A stretch of 64,000 nt of DNA from UBA2387 sp019454665 (GCA_045862995.1 BTVX01000012.1:32688-96687), one strand, 5' to 3'. Positions 1 through 8,634 are shown, counted from the first letter of the stretch. The notes: a model not told the origin generated them from the sequence alone. A program made the numbers and translations.

Positions 1-2
1 CC

Positions 3-872
3 GACTTGGCGAACGACCTCGGCAACGCGCTCAACCGTTCGCTCGCCATGTCGGCGCGGTTTGTGGAGGGCAGAATCCCGGATGCCGAGATCGAAGCGGA
101 AGTGGCCGAAGCCATCGCGCACGCCAAGGCCGGGTTCGCCGCCGCGATGGACGGCTATCGAGTCGCGGATGCGACACAGGCGGCGATGGGCTTGGTGCGG
201 TTCCTCAACAAACACATTGACACGCGGGCTCCGTGGGCCTTGGCGAAGGCGGGCGATCCCGCGTTGGCCTCCACGATGCGCTCGATCCTGATGGCCCTTC
301 GCGCCGCCGAGGGTTTGGTGCGTCCGATCATGCCCGTGGTGGCCGATGAGATCGCGCGCCAACTGGGCTTGCCGCCGACGAAGGATTGGTCGTCCATCGG
401 CGAGGCATCGAGCCTGCCCGCGGGAACCGAGTTGGCCGCGCCGAAGCCCATCTTCCCGCGCATCGCTGCCCAGGCCAAAGTCGCCGAGCAGCGAGCCAAG
501 CCGACGCCCGAGGCGAAGCCGCCCAAGCCAGACGCCCCACCTTCCGAGCCGATCTCGATCGCCGAGTTCGCCAAGGTGGAGTTGCGCGTGGCACGCGTGC
601 TGGAAGCCGAGCCGCTGGAGAAAGCCGACAAACTCCTGAAGCTGACGGTCGTCGTCGGCGAAGAACGGCGGCAGATCGTGGCGGGCATCCGAAAGAACTA
701 CTCGCCCGAGGACCTCATCGGTCGTCAGGTGGTGGTCGTGTTCAACCTGAAGCCCGCGATGTTGCGCGGCGTCGAGAGCCAGGGCATGCTGCTCGCGGCG
801 GTGGACGAAGAGGGTGGCGCCATCCTCTTGCGCCCCGACAAAGAGGCGCCCGAGGGCGCAAAAGTCCGCTGA
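3..872 (+). CDS. metG: Methionyl-tRNA synthetase, C-terminal part (5' truncated by window edge)
   Basis: The reading frame is already open at the window edge, so only the C-terminal 289 or so residues are present. The first part (LANDLGNALNRS and the following helices with FLNKHIDTRAPW) matches the class Ia anticodon-binding helical domain of MetRS. A proline/lysine-rich linker follows, and the last 100 residues are the dimerising tRNA-binding OB fold (EMAP/CsaA type; VELRVARVLEAEPLEKADKL, IVAGIRKNYSPEDLIGR, LRGVESQGMLLA). MetRS charges tRNA-Met with methionine in the cytoplasm. The catalytic domain and zinc knuckle lie outside the window. Identification is firm. Confidence 0.95.
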   Translation, partial: DLANDLGNALNRSLAMSARFVEGRIPDAEIEAEVAEAIAHAKAGFAAAMDGYRVADATQAAMGLVRFLNKHIDTRAPWALAKAGDPALASTMRSILMALRAAEGLVRPIMPVVADEIARQLGLPPTKDWSSIGEASSLPAGTELAAPKPIFPRIAAQAKVAEQRAKPTPEAKPPKPDAPPSEPISIAEFAKVELRVARVLEAEPLEKADKLLKLTVVVGEERRQIVAGIRKNYSPEDLIGRQVVVVFNLKPAMLRGVESQGMLLAAVDEEGGAILLRPDKEAPEGAKVR

Positions 873-934
873 ATCCGCTAGAGTCCCGGGCCTTGGGAAC
901 CATCGGAGGCCAAACAGGCTTCAGATTGGTTGTT

Positions 935-1387
935 ATGCTCCGCACGTTTACGAAGCTCGCCGTCGTTGTGTCGGCCGTGGTCGCCGCCTCTCTGGCATCG
1001 GCCGAACTCAAGTGGCACACCAAGTACGAGGACGCATTGGCCGAGGCCAAAAAGACCAAGAAGGTCATTCTGGCCGACTTCACGGGCAGCGACTGGTGCG
1101 GCTGGTGCATCAAGCTGAAGAAGGAGGTCTTCAACACGCCCGAGTTCGAGAAGTGGGCCAAGGCCAACGTCGTTTTGCTGGAACTCGACTTCCCGCAGAA
1201 GAAGAAGCAGCCCGCCGCCATCGAGAAGCAGAACGAGAAGCTGGCCGAGAAGTACAAGATCGAGGGCTTCCCGACCATCCTCTTCATGGACGCGACGGGC
1301 AAGGAAGTGGCCCGCTACGGCTACGATTCGGGCGGACCGGCCAACTGGACCAAGAAGGCCGAAGCGCTGATCAAGAAGAAGGCCTAG
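935..1387 (+). CDS. Secreted thioredoxin-like protein (WCGWC)
   Basis: A 150-residue protein with a signal peptide (hydrophobic run at residues 7-20, ending ASLASA) followed by a thioredoxin-like domain. The redox motif is W54-C55-G56-W57-C58 and the cis-proline region is EGFPTILFMD. It resembles the short DUF255/thioredoxin_7-type periplasmic oxidoreductases that handle protein thiols outside the cytoplasm. The ATG at 935 is chosen because it starts directly at the signal peptide; the same frame is open far upstream but there lies antisense-like sequence overlapping metG. A strong terminator follows. The exact substrate cannot be inferred. Confidence 0.85.
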   Translation: MLRTFTKLAVVVSAVVAASLASAELKWHTKYEDALAEAKKTKKVILADFTGSDWCGWCIKLKKEVFNTPEFEKWAKANVVLLELDFPQKKKQPAAIEKQNEKLAEKYKIEGFPTILFMDATGKEVARYGYDSGGPANWTKKAEALIKKKA

Positions 1388-1409
1388 CGCTTCTGTCCGA
1401 CGTTGCGAG

Positions 1410-1442
1410 CGCCCCCCGGCCCTTGGGTCGGGGGGCGTTCTT
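1410..1442 (+). terminator. Rho-independent terminator
   Basis: A very GC-rich hairpin: cgccccccg pairs with cggggggcg, continued inward by a G-U and three C-G pairs around a tiny loop, then a short T-rich tail (ttcttg). It sits 23 bases after the thioredoxin-like stop and should separate that gene from the hydrolase that follows. Confidence 0.7.
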
Positions 1443-1469
1443 GCAGGTGGGGTTGGGTCAAACTAGGTC

Positions 1470-2447
1470 ATGCTCGTGTCTCTCTTGATCGCCGGCGCCA
1501 CGCTCGCGCCACTCAAGAACTCGGCTTGGCTGGTGTTCTACGATCCCGCCAGCATGGCTTCGTTCGAGAAGTACGGCGCGCAGCTGAGCGAAGTCGGGGT
1601 CGAGTGGATCGTGGCCGGGCCCGACGGGTTGCCCAAGCGCAGGGAGCACGCCACCCCCGCGAACGCCGAGAAGGTGAGGGCCGTTGCCAAGCGGCACGGG
1701 GTGACGACCTACGCCATGACGTCCAACGCGGCGGGCGGCGGGTTCGATGCGTCGCTGGTGGATGCGCTCCTCAAGGACGAGGCGAGTATGCGCGCCCACG
1801 CCGAGGCCCTCGCCCAACTTGCCAAGGACGATGGGTTCGACGGCGTGGATCTCGACTACGAGAGCATGCGGCCCGCCGTGCGCGAGCCCTACGTCAAGTT
1901 CGCGGCCATGGTGCGCGAGGCGTGCGACCGACGGCAACTCAAGCTCGCCATCGCCGTCCACGCGAAGACTTCGGAGCCCGGCAATTGGGATGGGCCGATC
2001 AGCCAGGATTGGAAAGCCCTTGGCGCGTTGGTGGACCGCTTCCGCATCATGACCTACGACTTCCACTGGGCGACCTCGGAAGCCGGGCCGATCGCTCCGT
2101 TGGAGTGGTTCGACCAGGTGATCGCGTTCGCCAAGACGCAGGTCGCCGCCGAAAAGATCGAGGCGGGCGTGGCTTCCTATGGCTACGATTGGAAGGATAA
2201 GTCGGCCAAGAGCATCACGTGGCGCGATTGGCAGGAGTTGACGAAGCTGCACACGTGGACCCAGCGCGACGCGGCCAGCCAAGAGAACACGGTGGAGTAC
2301 GACGGACGCAAGGTGTTCTTCTCCGATGCCGTGGCCATCCGGGCGAAGTTCGACCTCGCCGCGAAAGCAGGGGTGCGAGGCGTGGCGATGTGGCGCTTGG
2401 GTTCGGAAGACCCTGCCGTTTGGGACTTCTTGGGCAGGAGGCCATGA
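1470..2447 (+). CDS. Glycoside hydrolase family 18-like protein
   Basis: 325 residues with a short hydrophobic N terminus (probable signal peptide) and a GH18-type TIM barrel resembling the YaaH/SleL branch that acts on peptidoglycan or chitin-like glycans. The catalytic signature DGVDLDYE is complete: D124, D127, D129 and the proton donor E131. Later barrel landmarks FRIMTYDFHW and GVRGVAMWRLGSED are also typical. No LysM domain is attached, unlike spore-cortex enzymes. The start codon follows a possible -10 element (CAAACT) by five bases and has no clear Shine-Dalgarno. The stop overlaps the cca start by four bases (ATGA), so the two are translationally coupled. Substrate is unknown. Confidence 0.8.
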   Translation: MLVSLLIAGATLAPLKNSAWLVFYDPASMASFEKYGAQLSEVGVEWIVAGPDGLPKRREHATPANAEKVRAVAKRHGVTTYAMTSNAAGGGFDASLVDALLKDEASMRAHAEALAQLAKDDGFDGVDLDYESMRPAVREPYVKFAAMVREACDRRQLKLAIAVHAKTSEPGNWDGPISQDWKALGALVDRFRIMTYDFHWATSEAGPIAPLEWFDQVIAFAKTQVAAEKIEAGVASYGYDWKDKSAKSITWRDWQELTKLHTWTQRDAASQENTVEYDGRKVFFSDAVAIRAKFDLAAKAGVRGVAMWRLGSEDPAVWDFLGRRP

Positions 2448-3826
2448 CGATCTTGCCTCGCTCGCCGGTCGTGCTCGCCCTCGGAGAGGCGCTCGCGGGC
2501 ACGCCGTTTGCGCGGTCCACGTGGGCGGTCGGGGGTGCGGTGCGCGACGCTTGGCTGGGACGCGAACGCGATGGCGACACGGATGTGGTCACGGAGTCGC
2601 CGCTCGAAGACCTGTTGAACGCCCTGGATGCCAAAGGCTGGCCGACGGTGGCGCGCTATCCACGATTCGGGACCGCTGCCCTGCGGATCGCGGGCGCAAC
2701 GGTCGAGGTGGTCCAAGCCCGCGCCGAGAGCTACGCGCCCGATTCGCGCAAGCCCGACGTGCGGCCCGCGACACTGGTCGAGGACTTGCGGCGTCGCGAC
2801 TTCACGATCAACACGCTGACGCAGGACTTGGCGACGGGCGAGGTTCGGGACGTGCTCGGCTCGGCGTTTGGCGACTTGCAGGCCCGCATGTTGCGGACGC
2901 CGCTGGACCCGGTGCGAACGTTCGAGGACGACCCGTTGCGGTTGCTGAGGGCCGTGCGGTTTCGCGCCGAACTCGATTTCGACTACGCCCCTGCTTTGGG
3001 AGCAGCGGCCAAGGCCAGTGCGGATCGGCTGGCCATCGTCTCGGCGGAGCGGATTCGGGACGAGTTGGTGCGCATGCTGGTGTCGCCTCACCCGGCGCGG
3101 GCCCTGAGCGACTTGGTCGAGTTCGGACTCATGCCTTGGATCGTGCCCGAGTTGCTCGATGGGATCGGTTGCGCGCAGGGCGACTATCACCACTTGGATG
3201 TGTTTGACCACACGCTGGCCGTCGTTCAAGCGGCTCCACCGAACCGTCGCCTTCGGTTGGCCGCGCTGTTCCACGATATCGCCAAGCCCGCATGCCGGTC
3301 GGTGGACGCCGAGGGGCGCATCCGGTTCTTCGGCCACGAAAAGGTCGGCGCGGAGACGACGCGCCGACGGATGCGTGCGCTGCGGTTCTCGGAGGCCGAG
3401 GCCGAAGAAGTGGCCCTGCTTGTCGGCAGCCACATGAGAATCGGCTCGTTCGAACGGTTCACCCCTACGGCGGCGCGGCGCATGCTTCGCGACCTCGGGT
3501 CCTCGTGGCAGGCGTTGCTCGATTTGGCGGCTGCGGATCAGGCCGCGCACCGGCCGGGTGCGCCGCGCGCCGACTTGGAGGCCATCCGGGACGCCTTGGT
3601 CGAGGCGGAGCGCAGGACGCCGCCTGCCGTTCTGGTGAGCCCTCTGGATGGCCAGGACGTGCAGATGGCGCTCGGGCTCGCGCCGGGCCCCTTGGTCGGG
3701 CGGGCGAAGCGCTTTTTGGCAGAAGCGGTCGTCGAAGGGCGGCTCGCCCCTGGGGACAAGGCGGGGGCACTCGCCCTGCTGGCTCAAGAGTTCAGGTCTG
3801 CAAGGCAAAACAAGCCCACTTCCTGA
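2444..3826 (+). CDS. cca: CCA-adding tRNA nucleotidyltransferase / poly(A) polymerase family, with HD domain
   Basis: 460 residues. The nucleotidyltransferase head has GGAVRD (residues 30-35) and the metal-binding D45-T-D47; RRRDFTINTL and the RVRFRAELDF-like neck (LRAVRFRAELDF) follow. A C-terminal HD domain is visible (LFHDIAKP ... FFGHEKVGAE). The enzyme adds or repairs the 3' CCA of tRNA. The ATG overlaps the previous stop and is preceded by AGGAGG, which fixes the start although the frame is open upstream. The HD arrangement fits bacterial Cca with phosphohydrolase activity; a poly(A) polymerase or A-adding paralogue cannot be excluded from sequence alone. Confidence 0.88.
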   Translation: MTILPRSPVVLALGEALAGTPFARSTWAVGGAVRDAWLGRERDGDTDVVTESPLEDLLNALDAKGWPTVARYPRFGTAALRIAGATVEVVQARAESYAPDSRKPDVRPATLVEDLRRRDFTINTLTQDLATGEVRDVLGSAFGDLQARMLRTPLDPVRTFEDDPLRLLRAVRFRAELDFDYAPALGAAAKASADRLAIVSAERIRDELVRMLVSPHPARALSDLVEFGLMPWIVPELLDGIGCAQGDYHHLDVFDHTLAVVQAAPPNRRLRLAALFHDIAKPACRSVDAEGRIRFFGHEKVGAETTRRRMRALRFSEAEAEEVALLVGSHMRIGSFERFTPTAARRMLRDLGSSWQALLDLAAADQAAHRPGAPRADLEAIRDALVEAERRTPPAVLVSPLDGQDVQMALGLAPGPLVGRAKRFLAEAVVEGRLAPGDKAGALALLAQEFRSARQNKPTS

Positions 3827-3918
3827 AGCCTGGCGGGTCGAAATCGGGTACTTTTGCAGGTGCGTGATGGGGTGTCCGGACGAGTCGCTTCCCACGCCCA
3901 TTCCCAGGACGTGCAGTT

Positions 3919-3995
3919 TTGGCTCGGATGGGCCAATAATCCGGTTGCGAGGACCGGGAGCAGTTGCGGATGCTCCCGGTGTGTGGCCGCAACCG
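3919..3995 (+). promoter_or_regulatory. Structured leader upstream of the polysaccharide operon
   Basis: Three nested or adjacent stems in the 229-base gap before the operon: uuggcu/ggccaa (3919-3924 with 3931-3936), an outer stem cggttgcg/cgcaaccg (3942-3949 with 3988-3995) and inside it a perfect ten-pair stem accgggagca/tgctcccggt (3953-3962 with 3971-3980) with an eight-base loop. There is no U-run, so it is not a simple terminator. It does not match the conserved cores of the c-di-GMP, cobalamin, glycine or c-di-AMP riboswitches that I could recall. A cis-acting RNA is inferred. Confidence 0.45.
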
Positions 3996-4055
3996 TCACG
4001 GATTCTCGCCAAAAACAGGTCTGGATGGAACTGCTGAACTCCGAGGAAGGGACAT

Positions 4056-4946
4056 ATGGGCGGAACGCACTCGCGTGAAGAGTTCGAGAGTGAACGGAGC
4101 CGGTTAGGCTCGGGCACGACGGGCTCGGAGCGGTTTGGCGCCGGTCTGGCCACGACGTCGCCGTTGGCGGCGGCGATGCCGCACCGCGCCTATCGGCGCG
4201 TCGAACCCGAGAACAAGATCGTCCTGGCGCTGACCGTTCTGGTCATCGGCGTCATCCACTACTACATCTTCATCAACTTCCACCCGATCATGCTCGCGAT
4301 GTCGGAGTGGTCCAAGTTGGTGCTGTCCTGGCTCAACATCGGCGCGGTCGGCCAGTCCTACGGATACGACAACTACATGTGGGTCCGGCTCTATCCGCTG
4401 GTCTACGACATCCACGAGCCGGACACGCTGGGTTATCTGATCTGGACGATCGGGGGCGTCCTGCTCATCGTGGTGTTCGCCTTGCTCAGGATGATCGCGG
4501 CGCCGGTTCGGCTCACGATCCTCACCATTCTGCTCCTGCTGACGTTTGGCTCGCTGTACATGCTGATCGTCAGTTTGGCCGGCGGCGGTTTGGGCTTCGA
4601 CGGTTTCGAGATTTCCAAGCTGTACGTTCGCGCGGTGTTGCTGACCTGGGCGTTCATGCCGATCGGCTTCGCGATCCTCAGTCTGCTGATCCCGTTCAAC
4701 CCGATCGAGCGCATCGTGCTCGTGTTCCTGCCGATCATCTACGACTTCCCGTTCTCGGTGGTCCGCTACGCGGTGATGGTCTGGATTACGAATTGGCTGG
4801 GCGGCGTGCCGGCCGCCCCGTTCTTTCTGTTGTTCGGCTCGGCGATCACGTTCCTGTTCTATGTCTGTCTGTTCTCGCTCATGATGAACCGCGTGGCCAA
4901 GCGCGTTGGCGGCGGACCGAATCGGGAGGCGCGCTGGCGATGGTGA
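4056..4946 (+). CDS. Polytopic membrane protein, first gene of polysaccharide operon
   Basis: 296 residues, family not recognised. A soluble, charged N terminus of about 45 residues is followed by roughly seven hydrophobic segments (for example IVLALTVLVIGVIHYYIFI near 50, LLIVVFALLRMIA, ILTILLLLTFGSLYMLIVSL, and a final pair ending near LMMNRVAKR). AGGAAGG lies eight bases upstream of the ATG. The last seven bases overlap the GT2 synthase start, so it is coupled to it. Position suggests an inner-membrane partner of the synthase (assembly, translocation or regulation), but no motif proves this. Confidence 0.7.
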   Translation: MGGTHSREEFESERSRLGSGTTGSERFGAGLATTSPLAAAMPHRAYRRVEPENKIVLALTVLVIGVIHYYIFINFHPIMLAMSEWSKLVLSWLNIGAVGQSYGYDNYMWVRLYPLVYDIHEPDTLGYLIWTIGGVLLIVVFALLRMIAAPVRLTILTILLLLTFGSLYMLIVSLAGGGLGFDGFEISKLYVRAVLLTWAFMPIGFAILSLLIPFNPIERIVLVFLPIIYDFPFSVVRYAVMVWITNWLGGVPAAPFFLLFGSAITFLFYVCLFSLMMNRVAKRVGGGPNREARWRW

Positions 4947-6196
4947 GTTTCTGGCTGCTCTGGCTCTTGCAGGTGTACATCTACGTCGTGGCCGTCATCA
5001 TGCTGCTGTACATGGTGCGGCACATGGTGTTCACCTCGACCCGTCTGCACCGCAAGCAGCGCCGGTTCTACCACGAGATCCTCGACTCCGAGTTGCCTCC
5101 GGTCACGGTGCTGGTACCCATGCACAACGAGGAGGCGGTCGCGCACGACATCCTGCGCGCGCTCATCAACTCGGACTACCCGAAGGACCTGCTCGAAGTC
5201 ATCCCGGTGGACGACCACTCGGACGACGGCACCGAGCAGATTCTGCGCGAGTACGCCGACCAGTATTCGTACATCCGCCCGCTCTATCGGCGCTCGGGCC
5301 CTCGCGGCAAGCCTTCGGGCCTGAACGATGCGCTGGAGTACGCCTCGCACGAGGTGGTCATCGTCTTCGACGCCGACTACACCCCTCCGGCGGACATGAT
5401 CAAGCAGCTCGCTATGGCCTTCGTGGACCCCGAGGTCGGCGCGGTCATGGGGCGCGTGGTGCCTGAAAACACCAAGCGCGGCCTTCTCACGCGGCTGCTC
5501 GACTTGGAGCGCGCCGGCGGCTACCAAGTGGACCAGCAGGCCCGCTACACGCGAAACCTCATCCCGCAATACGGCGGCACGGTGGGCGCGTTCCGGCGGT
5601 CGGTCGTGCTTTCCATGGGTGGCTTCAACCCGCGCATCCTCGCCGAAGACACCGACTTGACGTTCGCCCTGTTCACCCGAGGTTGGCAGGTCGCCTACGC
5701 GAACCGCTCCGAGTGCTACGAGGAGTCGCCCGAGAGTTGGGACGTTCGGTTCCGGCAGGTCCGCCGTTGGGCGCGGGGCCATACGCAGGCCGCCTTCCGA
5801 CACTTCCTTCGCACGCTGTCCACGCGCTATCTTCGCTTCTGGCAGAAGGTGGATGGCGCGATGCTGCTGGGCGTGTACGCGATTCCGACGCTGCTGGCCA
5901 CGGCGATTCTCGCCCACTTGGTCCTCTTCCTCAGCGGTCGAGTCGCGCCGTTCACGCTGCTCATCGCGGCTCTCTTCTGCATGGCCAATGCGTACGGCAA
6001 CTTCGCGCCGTTCTTCGAGGTCGGCTCGGCCACCATGCTCGACGGAGGCCGACGGCGCACGTGGTTGCTGCCGTACATGGCCTACGTCTTCATCTTCAAC
6101 GTTTGGGCCGTCGTGTCCGGGCTGAAAGACGCCCTGCTCGACGTCATCCGCGAAGGCACGCCCCAGTGGGAAAAGACGGAGCGTTACCGCCAATGA
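4940..6196 (+). CDS. Processive family 2 glycosyltransferase (polysaccharide synthase)
   Basis: 418 residues. An N-terminal membrane segment (about residues 4-25) precedes a GT-A domain with DDHSDDG (91-97), the metal/UDP-binding FDADYTP (D144, D146), the acceptor motif EDTD (236-239) and the processive-synthase signature Q273-V-R-R-W277. About three further membrane segments follow, the usual layout of BcsA/PgaC/NfrB-like synthases that polymerise and extrude a glycan through the inner membrane. No PilZ or MshEN domain is fused. Start ATG lies inside the preceding gene and the stop overlaps the next start (ATGA). Donor sugar and polymer are not predictable. Confidence 0.88.
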   Translation: MVSFWLLWLLQVYIYVVAVIMLLYMVRHMVFTSTRLHRKQRRFYHEILDSELPPVTVLVPMHNEEAVAHDILRALINSDYPKDLLEVIPVDDHSDDGTEQILREYADQYSYIRPLYRRSGPRGKPSGLNDALEYASHEVVIVFDADYTPPADMIKQLAMAFVDPEVGAVMGRVVPENTKRGLLTRLLDLERAGGYQVDQQARYTRNLIPQYGGTVGAFRRSVVLSMGGFNPRILAEDTDLTFALFTRGWQVAYANRSECYEESPESWDVRFRQVRRWARGHTQAAFRHFLRTLSTRYLRFWQKVDGAMLLGVYAIPTLLATAILAHLVLFLSGRVAPFTLLIAALFCMANAYGNFAPFFEVGSATMLDGGRRRTWLLPYMAYVFIFNVWAVVSGLKDALLDVIREGTPQWEKTERYRQ

Positions 6197-7221
6197 TGAC
6201 TTGGGAAACCGCCTTGCTGTTGGTCGCGTTCTTCGGCCTGATGCTGTTCCCGTTCCTGCCGGGACTCATCGAACTGCTGAACCCGAACGACGACGAACCG
6301 CTCGCCATCGACATGGAGTACATCCGCGAGGCGCGGTACTTCGGCATCACGTTCCGAAGGCGCATTGACGAGCAGATGTCGAAGCAGGCGATGGGCGCCG
6401 GGGCCATGGGCAGCGGTCGCATCCAGCCCCTTGTGACGATCGGACGCGGGACGCAGACGTCCGGCCTGATCGCCGCGCTCGACCACATCGAGATCGGCGA
6501 GAACTGCAACTTCGGCGAAGCCTACTGCTATGGCGACGTGCAGATCGGGGCGGACTCCACGTTTGAATCCGCCGCATCCGATGGCCGCATGGTCATCGAG
6601 GACAACTGCACCGTTCACCGATGGGTGGACTCGGAGCAGGATATGGCCATCGGCACGGGATGCGTGCTCGGCGTCTCGGCCAGTTCGGCGCAATCGCTGA
6701 TCGTCGGCGACAGATGCGAGTTCCAGCGTCTGTGGGGTCTGCCCGTCCGGACGTCTGAAGAGCCGATCTCGCGGTACGTTCCCGACCTGCCCGAAGAGCG
6801 GGAAGAGATCATCGGCAAGGACACGGGTATCGAAATCGAAGACACCGCGCGGTGGTCTTCGGGCGACCTGACCGTTCCCGCCGGTTCGACCGTCGGGCGC
6901 GACATCGTGGCCTACGGCGACGTCCGTATCGGCGCCAACGCCATCGTTCTAGGCACGGTCAAGGGTCGCGGCCGCGTCACGCTCGACGAAGGCGTCATCG
7001 TGACGGGCAACGTCATCGGCCAACGCGGCATCAACTGCATCGGCAACGCCTCGGTGTTTGGCAACATGTTCTCCGAACGCGACATCGAGTTGGGTCCGGG
7101 CACCGTCGTGGGACGCACCGAAGCGTTCAAGACGATTTACTCTCAAACCCGCGTGCTGCTGGCGCGCGGCGTCGAAGTCTACGGATGGATCGTGGCCGAA
7201 GAAGGTGGTACCGTCGGCTAA
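6193..7221 (+). CDS. Bactofilin-like polymer-forming protein with membrane anchor
   Basis: 342 residues. A hydrophobic N-terminal segment (about 4-27) anchors the protein; two blocks of right-handed beta-helix-like repeats follow. The second (from about residue 215) has the short GxV/IxGx periodicity of bactofilins/DUF583: GRDIVAYGDVRIGANAIVLG, GVIVTGNVIG, GNMFSERDIELGPGTVVG. Bactofilins form scaffolds that localise envelope enzymes. ATG overlaps the synthase stop; a second ATG follows immediately. Its place between synthase and outer-membrane barrel suggests a scaffold or periplasmic spacer for the export machine. The periplasmic or cytoplasmic side of the helix is not certain. Confidence 0.75.
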   Translation: MMTWETALLLVAFFGLMLFPFLPGLIELLNPNDDEPLAIDMEYIREARYFGITFRRRIDEQMSKQAMGAGAMGSGRIQPLVTIGRGTQTSGLIAALDHIEIGENCNFGEAYCYGDVQIGADSTFESAASDGRMVIEDNCTVHRWVDSEQDMAIGTGCVLGVSASSAQSLIVGDRCEFQRLWGLPVRTSEEPISRYVPDLPEEREEIIGKDTGIEIEDTARWSSGDLTVPAGSTVGRDIVAYGDVRIGANAIVLGTVKGRGRVTLDEGVIVTGNVIGQRGINCIGNASVFGNMFSERDIELGPGTVVGRTEAFKTIYSQTRVLLARGVEVYGWIVAEEGGTVG

Positions 7222-7237
7222 CCTTGGAGCAATGACT

Positions 7238-8029
7238 ATGCGCATCGTCAACCGAATCGCAACCTCGGCGGCACTGGCCGCCACGTGCACGGCGTTCGCC
7301 CAGTTCGACCGCGAGGGTCAACAGGCCACCGGTTACATCGAGATCGGCGGCGGCGCTGCCACGGTGACCAACGGCCAGGGCAACTGGTCCGGCGCGTACC
7401 TTCGCGGCTCGTACGGCTACCCGAACCAGGACATCCTGAACTACGAAGTGCGGGCGGCCAGGCGGTTCGGCGAGGACGGCGTGTACTTCGGCGTCCTGTA
7501 CTCGCACTTCTTCCAGCCCGACCTCTATGCCTCGTTCGGCGTGGCGTCGTCCACCAAGGGCTTCTTCTTCCCGGGCGTTCGGGTGGATGCGTCCATCTCC
7601 AAGATCTGGGGCGAGAAGAAGGACTTCGTGACCACGCTCGGCACGACCTACTACCGCGCGCGGGACACTTACCACGATTGGGCCGGGTTCCTCGACCTGA
7701 CGTACTACGCGGGCCCCGTCATCTTCCAAGCCGGCACGCGATACAACGTGTCGTCGCCGGGCTCGGTCAAGAGCTGGAGCGGCTATGGTGCGGTCACGTA
7801 CAGCAAGCCGAAGGACATGATGCTGACGCTTCGCTACGGCGGAGGCCGCGAGGCCTATCTGCCTCTCGGCGGCACGCTGACCAACGTGGACTTCTCGAGC
7901 AACACGTATTCCGTGAACCTGCGCAAGTGGATCAACCAGGAGTGGGGCTTCAACGCCAACTACGAGTGGTACGACAACCCCAGCTACAAGCGCAACGGCT
8001 TCGAAATCGGCATCTTCCGCGACTTCTAA
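7238..8029 (+). CDS. YaiO-like outer-membrane beta-barrel protein
   Basis: 263 residues: signal peptide (MRIVNRIATSAALAATCTAFAQ) then a barrel of alternating aromatic strands ending in FEIGIFRDF, with a terminal aromatic residue as expected for outer-membrane proteins. The overall pattern fits the YaiO family. An ATG at 7232 is only two bases from GGAG, while the ATG at 7238 is eight bases away, so 7238 is preferred. Last gene of the operon; it would let the glycan cross the outer membrane or modify it there. E. coli YaiO likewise neighbours a glycosyltransferase (YaiP). Confidence 0.78.
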   Translation: MRIVNRIATSAALAATCTAFAQFDREGQQATGYIEIGGGAATVTNGQGNWSGAYLRGSYGYPNQDILNYEVRAARRFGEDGVYFGVLYSHFFQPDLYASFGVASSTKGFFFPGVRVDASISKIWGEKKDFVTTLGTTYYRARDTYHDWAGFLDLTYYAGPVIFQAGTRYNVSSPGSVKSWSGYGAVTYSKPKDMMLTLRYGGGREAYLPLGGTLTNVDFSSNTYSVNLRKWINQEWGFNANYEWYDNPSYKRNGFEIGIFRDF

Positions 8030-8528
8030 AGGTTCGGCGTCTGGCGGTCGGTCTCCGCGATCAAGTAGATCAAGAAGGCCGACTGCAGGATGTCCAGGAT
8101 CTGCACGACGATCCCCACCAGGGCCAACGGTCCGACGAGCGGGGACGTGATGACGCTGAGGCCCAGGCACGTCACGCCAAGATGATGTTGATGCCGCAAA
8201 CGAAGTTGACGATGCCGCGCACGAACTCGACCCGCGCCAGCATTCCGACGCCGAACAGCGCCCCAAACACGCCGATGATCACCAAGGCAAAGCTCTGTTC
8301 GCCCAGCACACCTGATCCGACGAGCACGCGGTAAATGCCGTTGAGCACCCAGTAAACGGCGATCAGGTTGTAGACAACGTTCACCCAGGGCTGAGGCTCG
8401 TAGTACTTGATTCTTGCCTTGGGGTCATCCGGCTTGGGTCGGGCGACATGGCTCAGATCGGTCTGGCAGAACTGACAAACCGGCGTCCAGTCGGGCAACT
8501 TGGCTCCACACTTCGTACACTGAATCAT
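8026..8528 (-). pseudogene. Frameshifted zinc-ribbon membrane protein
   Basis: From the ATG at 8528 the frame encodes a zinc ribbon (CTKCGAKLPDWTPVCQFC) and two hydrophobic segments, then ends at a TGA at 8172-8174 in the middle of a hydrophobic helix. In the next frame the sequence continues without a break (VTCLGLSVITSPLVGPLALV ... LIYLIAETDRQTPNL) to a stop at 8026-8028 that overlaps the YaiO-like gene stop. Restoring one base near 8175-8185 gives a natural protein of about 166 residues with further membrane helices. It is either a real one-base deletion or a sequencing error. Convergent with the operon before it. Confidence 0.7.
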
Positions 8529-8634
8529 CTCTTCTCAGCTCCTTAGGGTAGTACGCAACCCTGCTCGTCCGGGTTGAGTCGTCGCTCGAAAACGCGAACA
8601 AGCCCCCGCCCAAGCGTCGTCTAACAAGACGACC

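Noticed and set aside
3827..4055. Leader as a c-di-GMP riboswitch, tempting because a polysaccharide synthase follows
   Set aside because: None of the conserved GEMM sequence blocks or its tetraloop-receptor arrangement is present; only generic stems are seen.
2183..4153. Long open frames antisense to known genes (also for example 26056-27780 minus, 16641-17368 plus)
   Set aside because: They mirror genes with strong family matches and arise from GC-rich third positions; their translations are low-complexity Arg/Pro/Ala/Gly-rich.
8172..8174. TGA in the zinc-ribbon gene as a second selenocysteine codon
   Set aside because: The coding sequence continues in a different frame after it, so a frameshift explains it; no Cys context and no hairpin.
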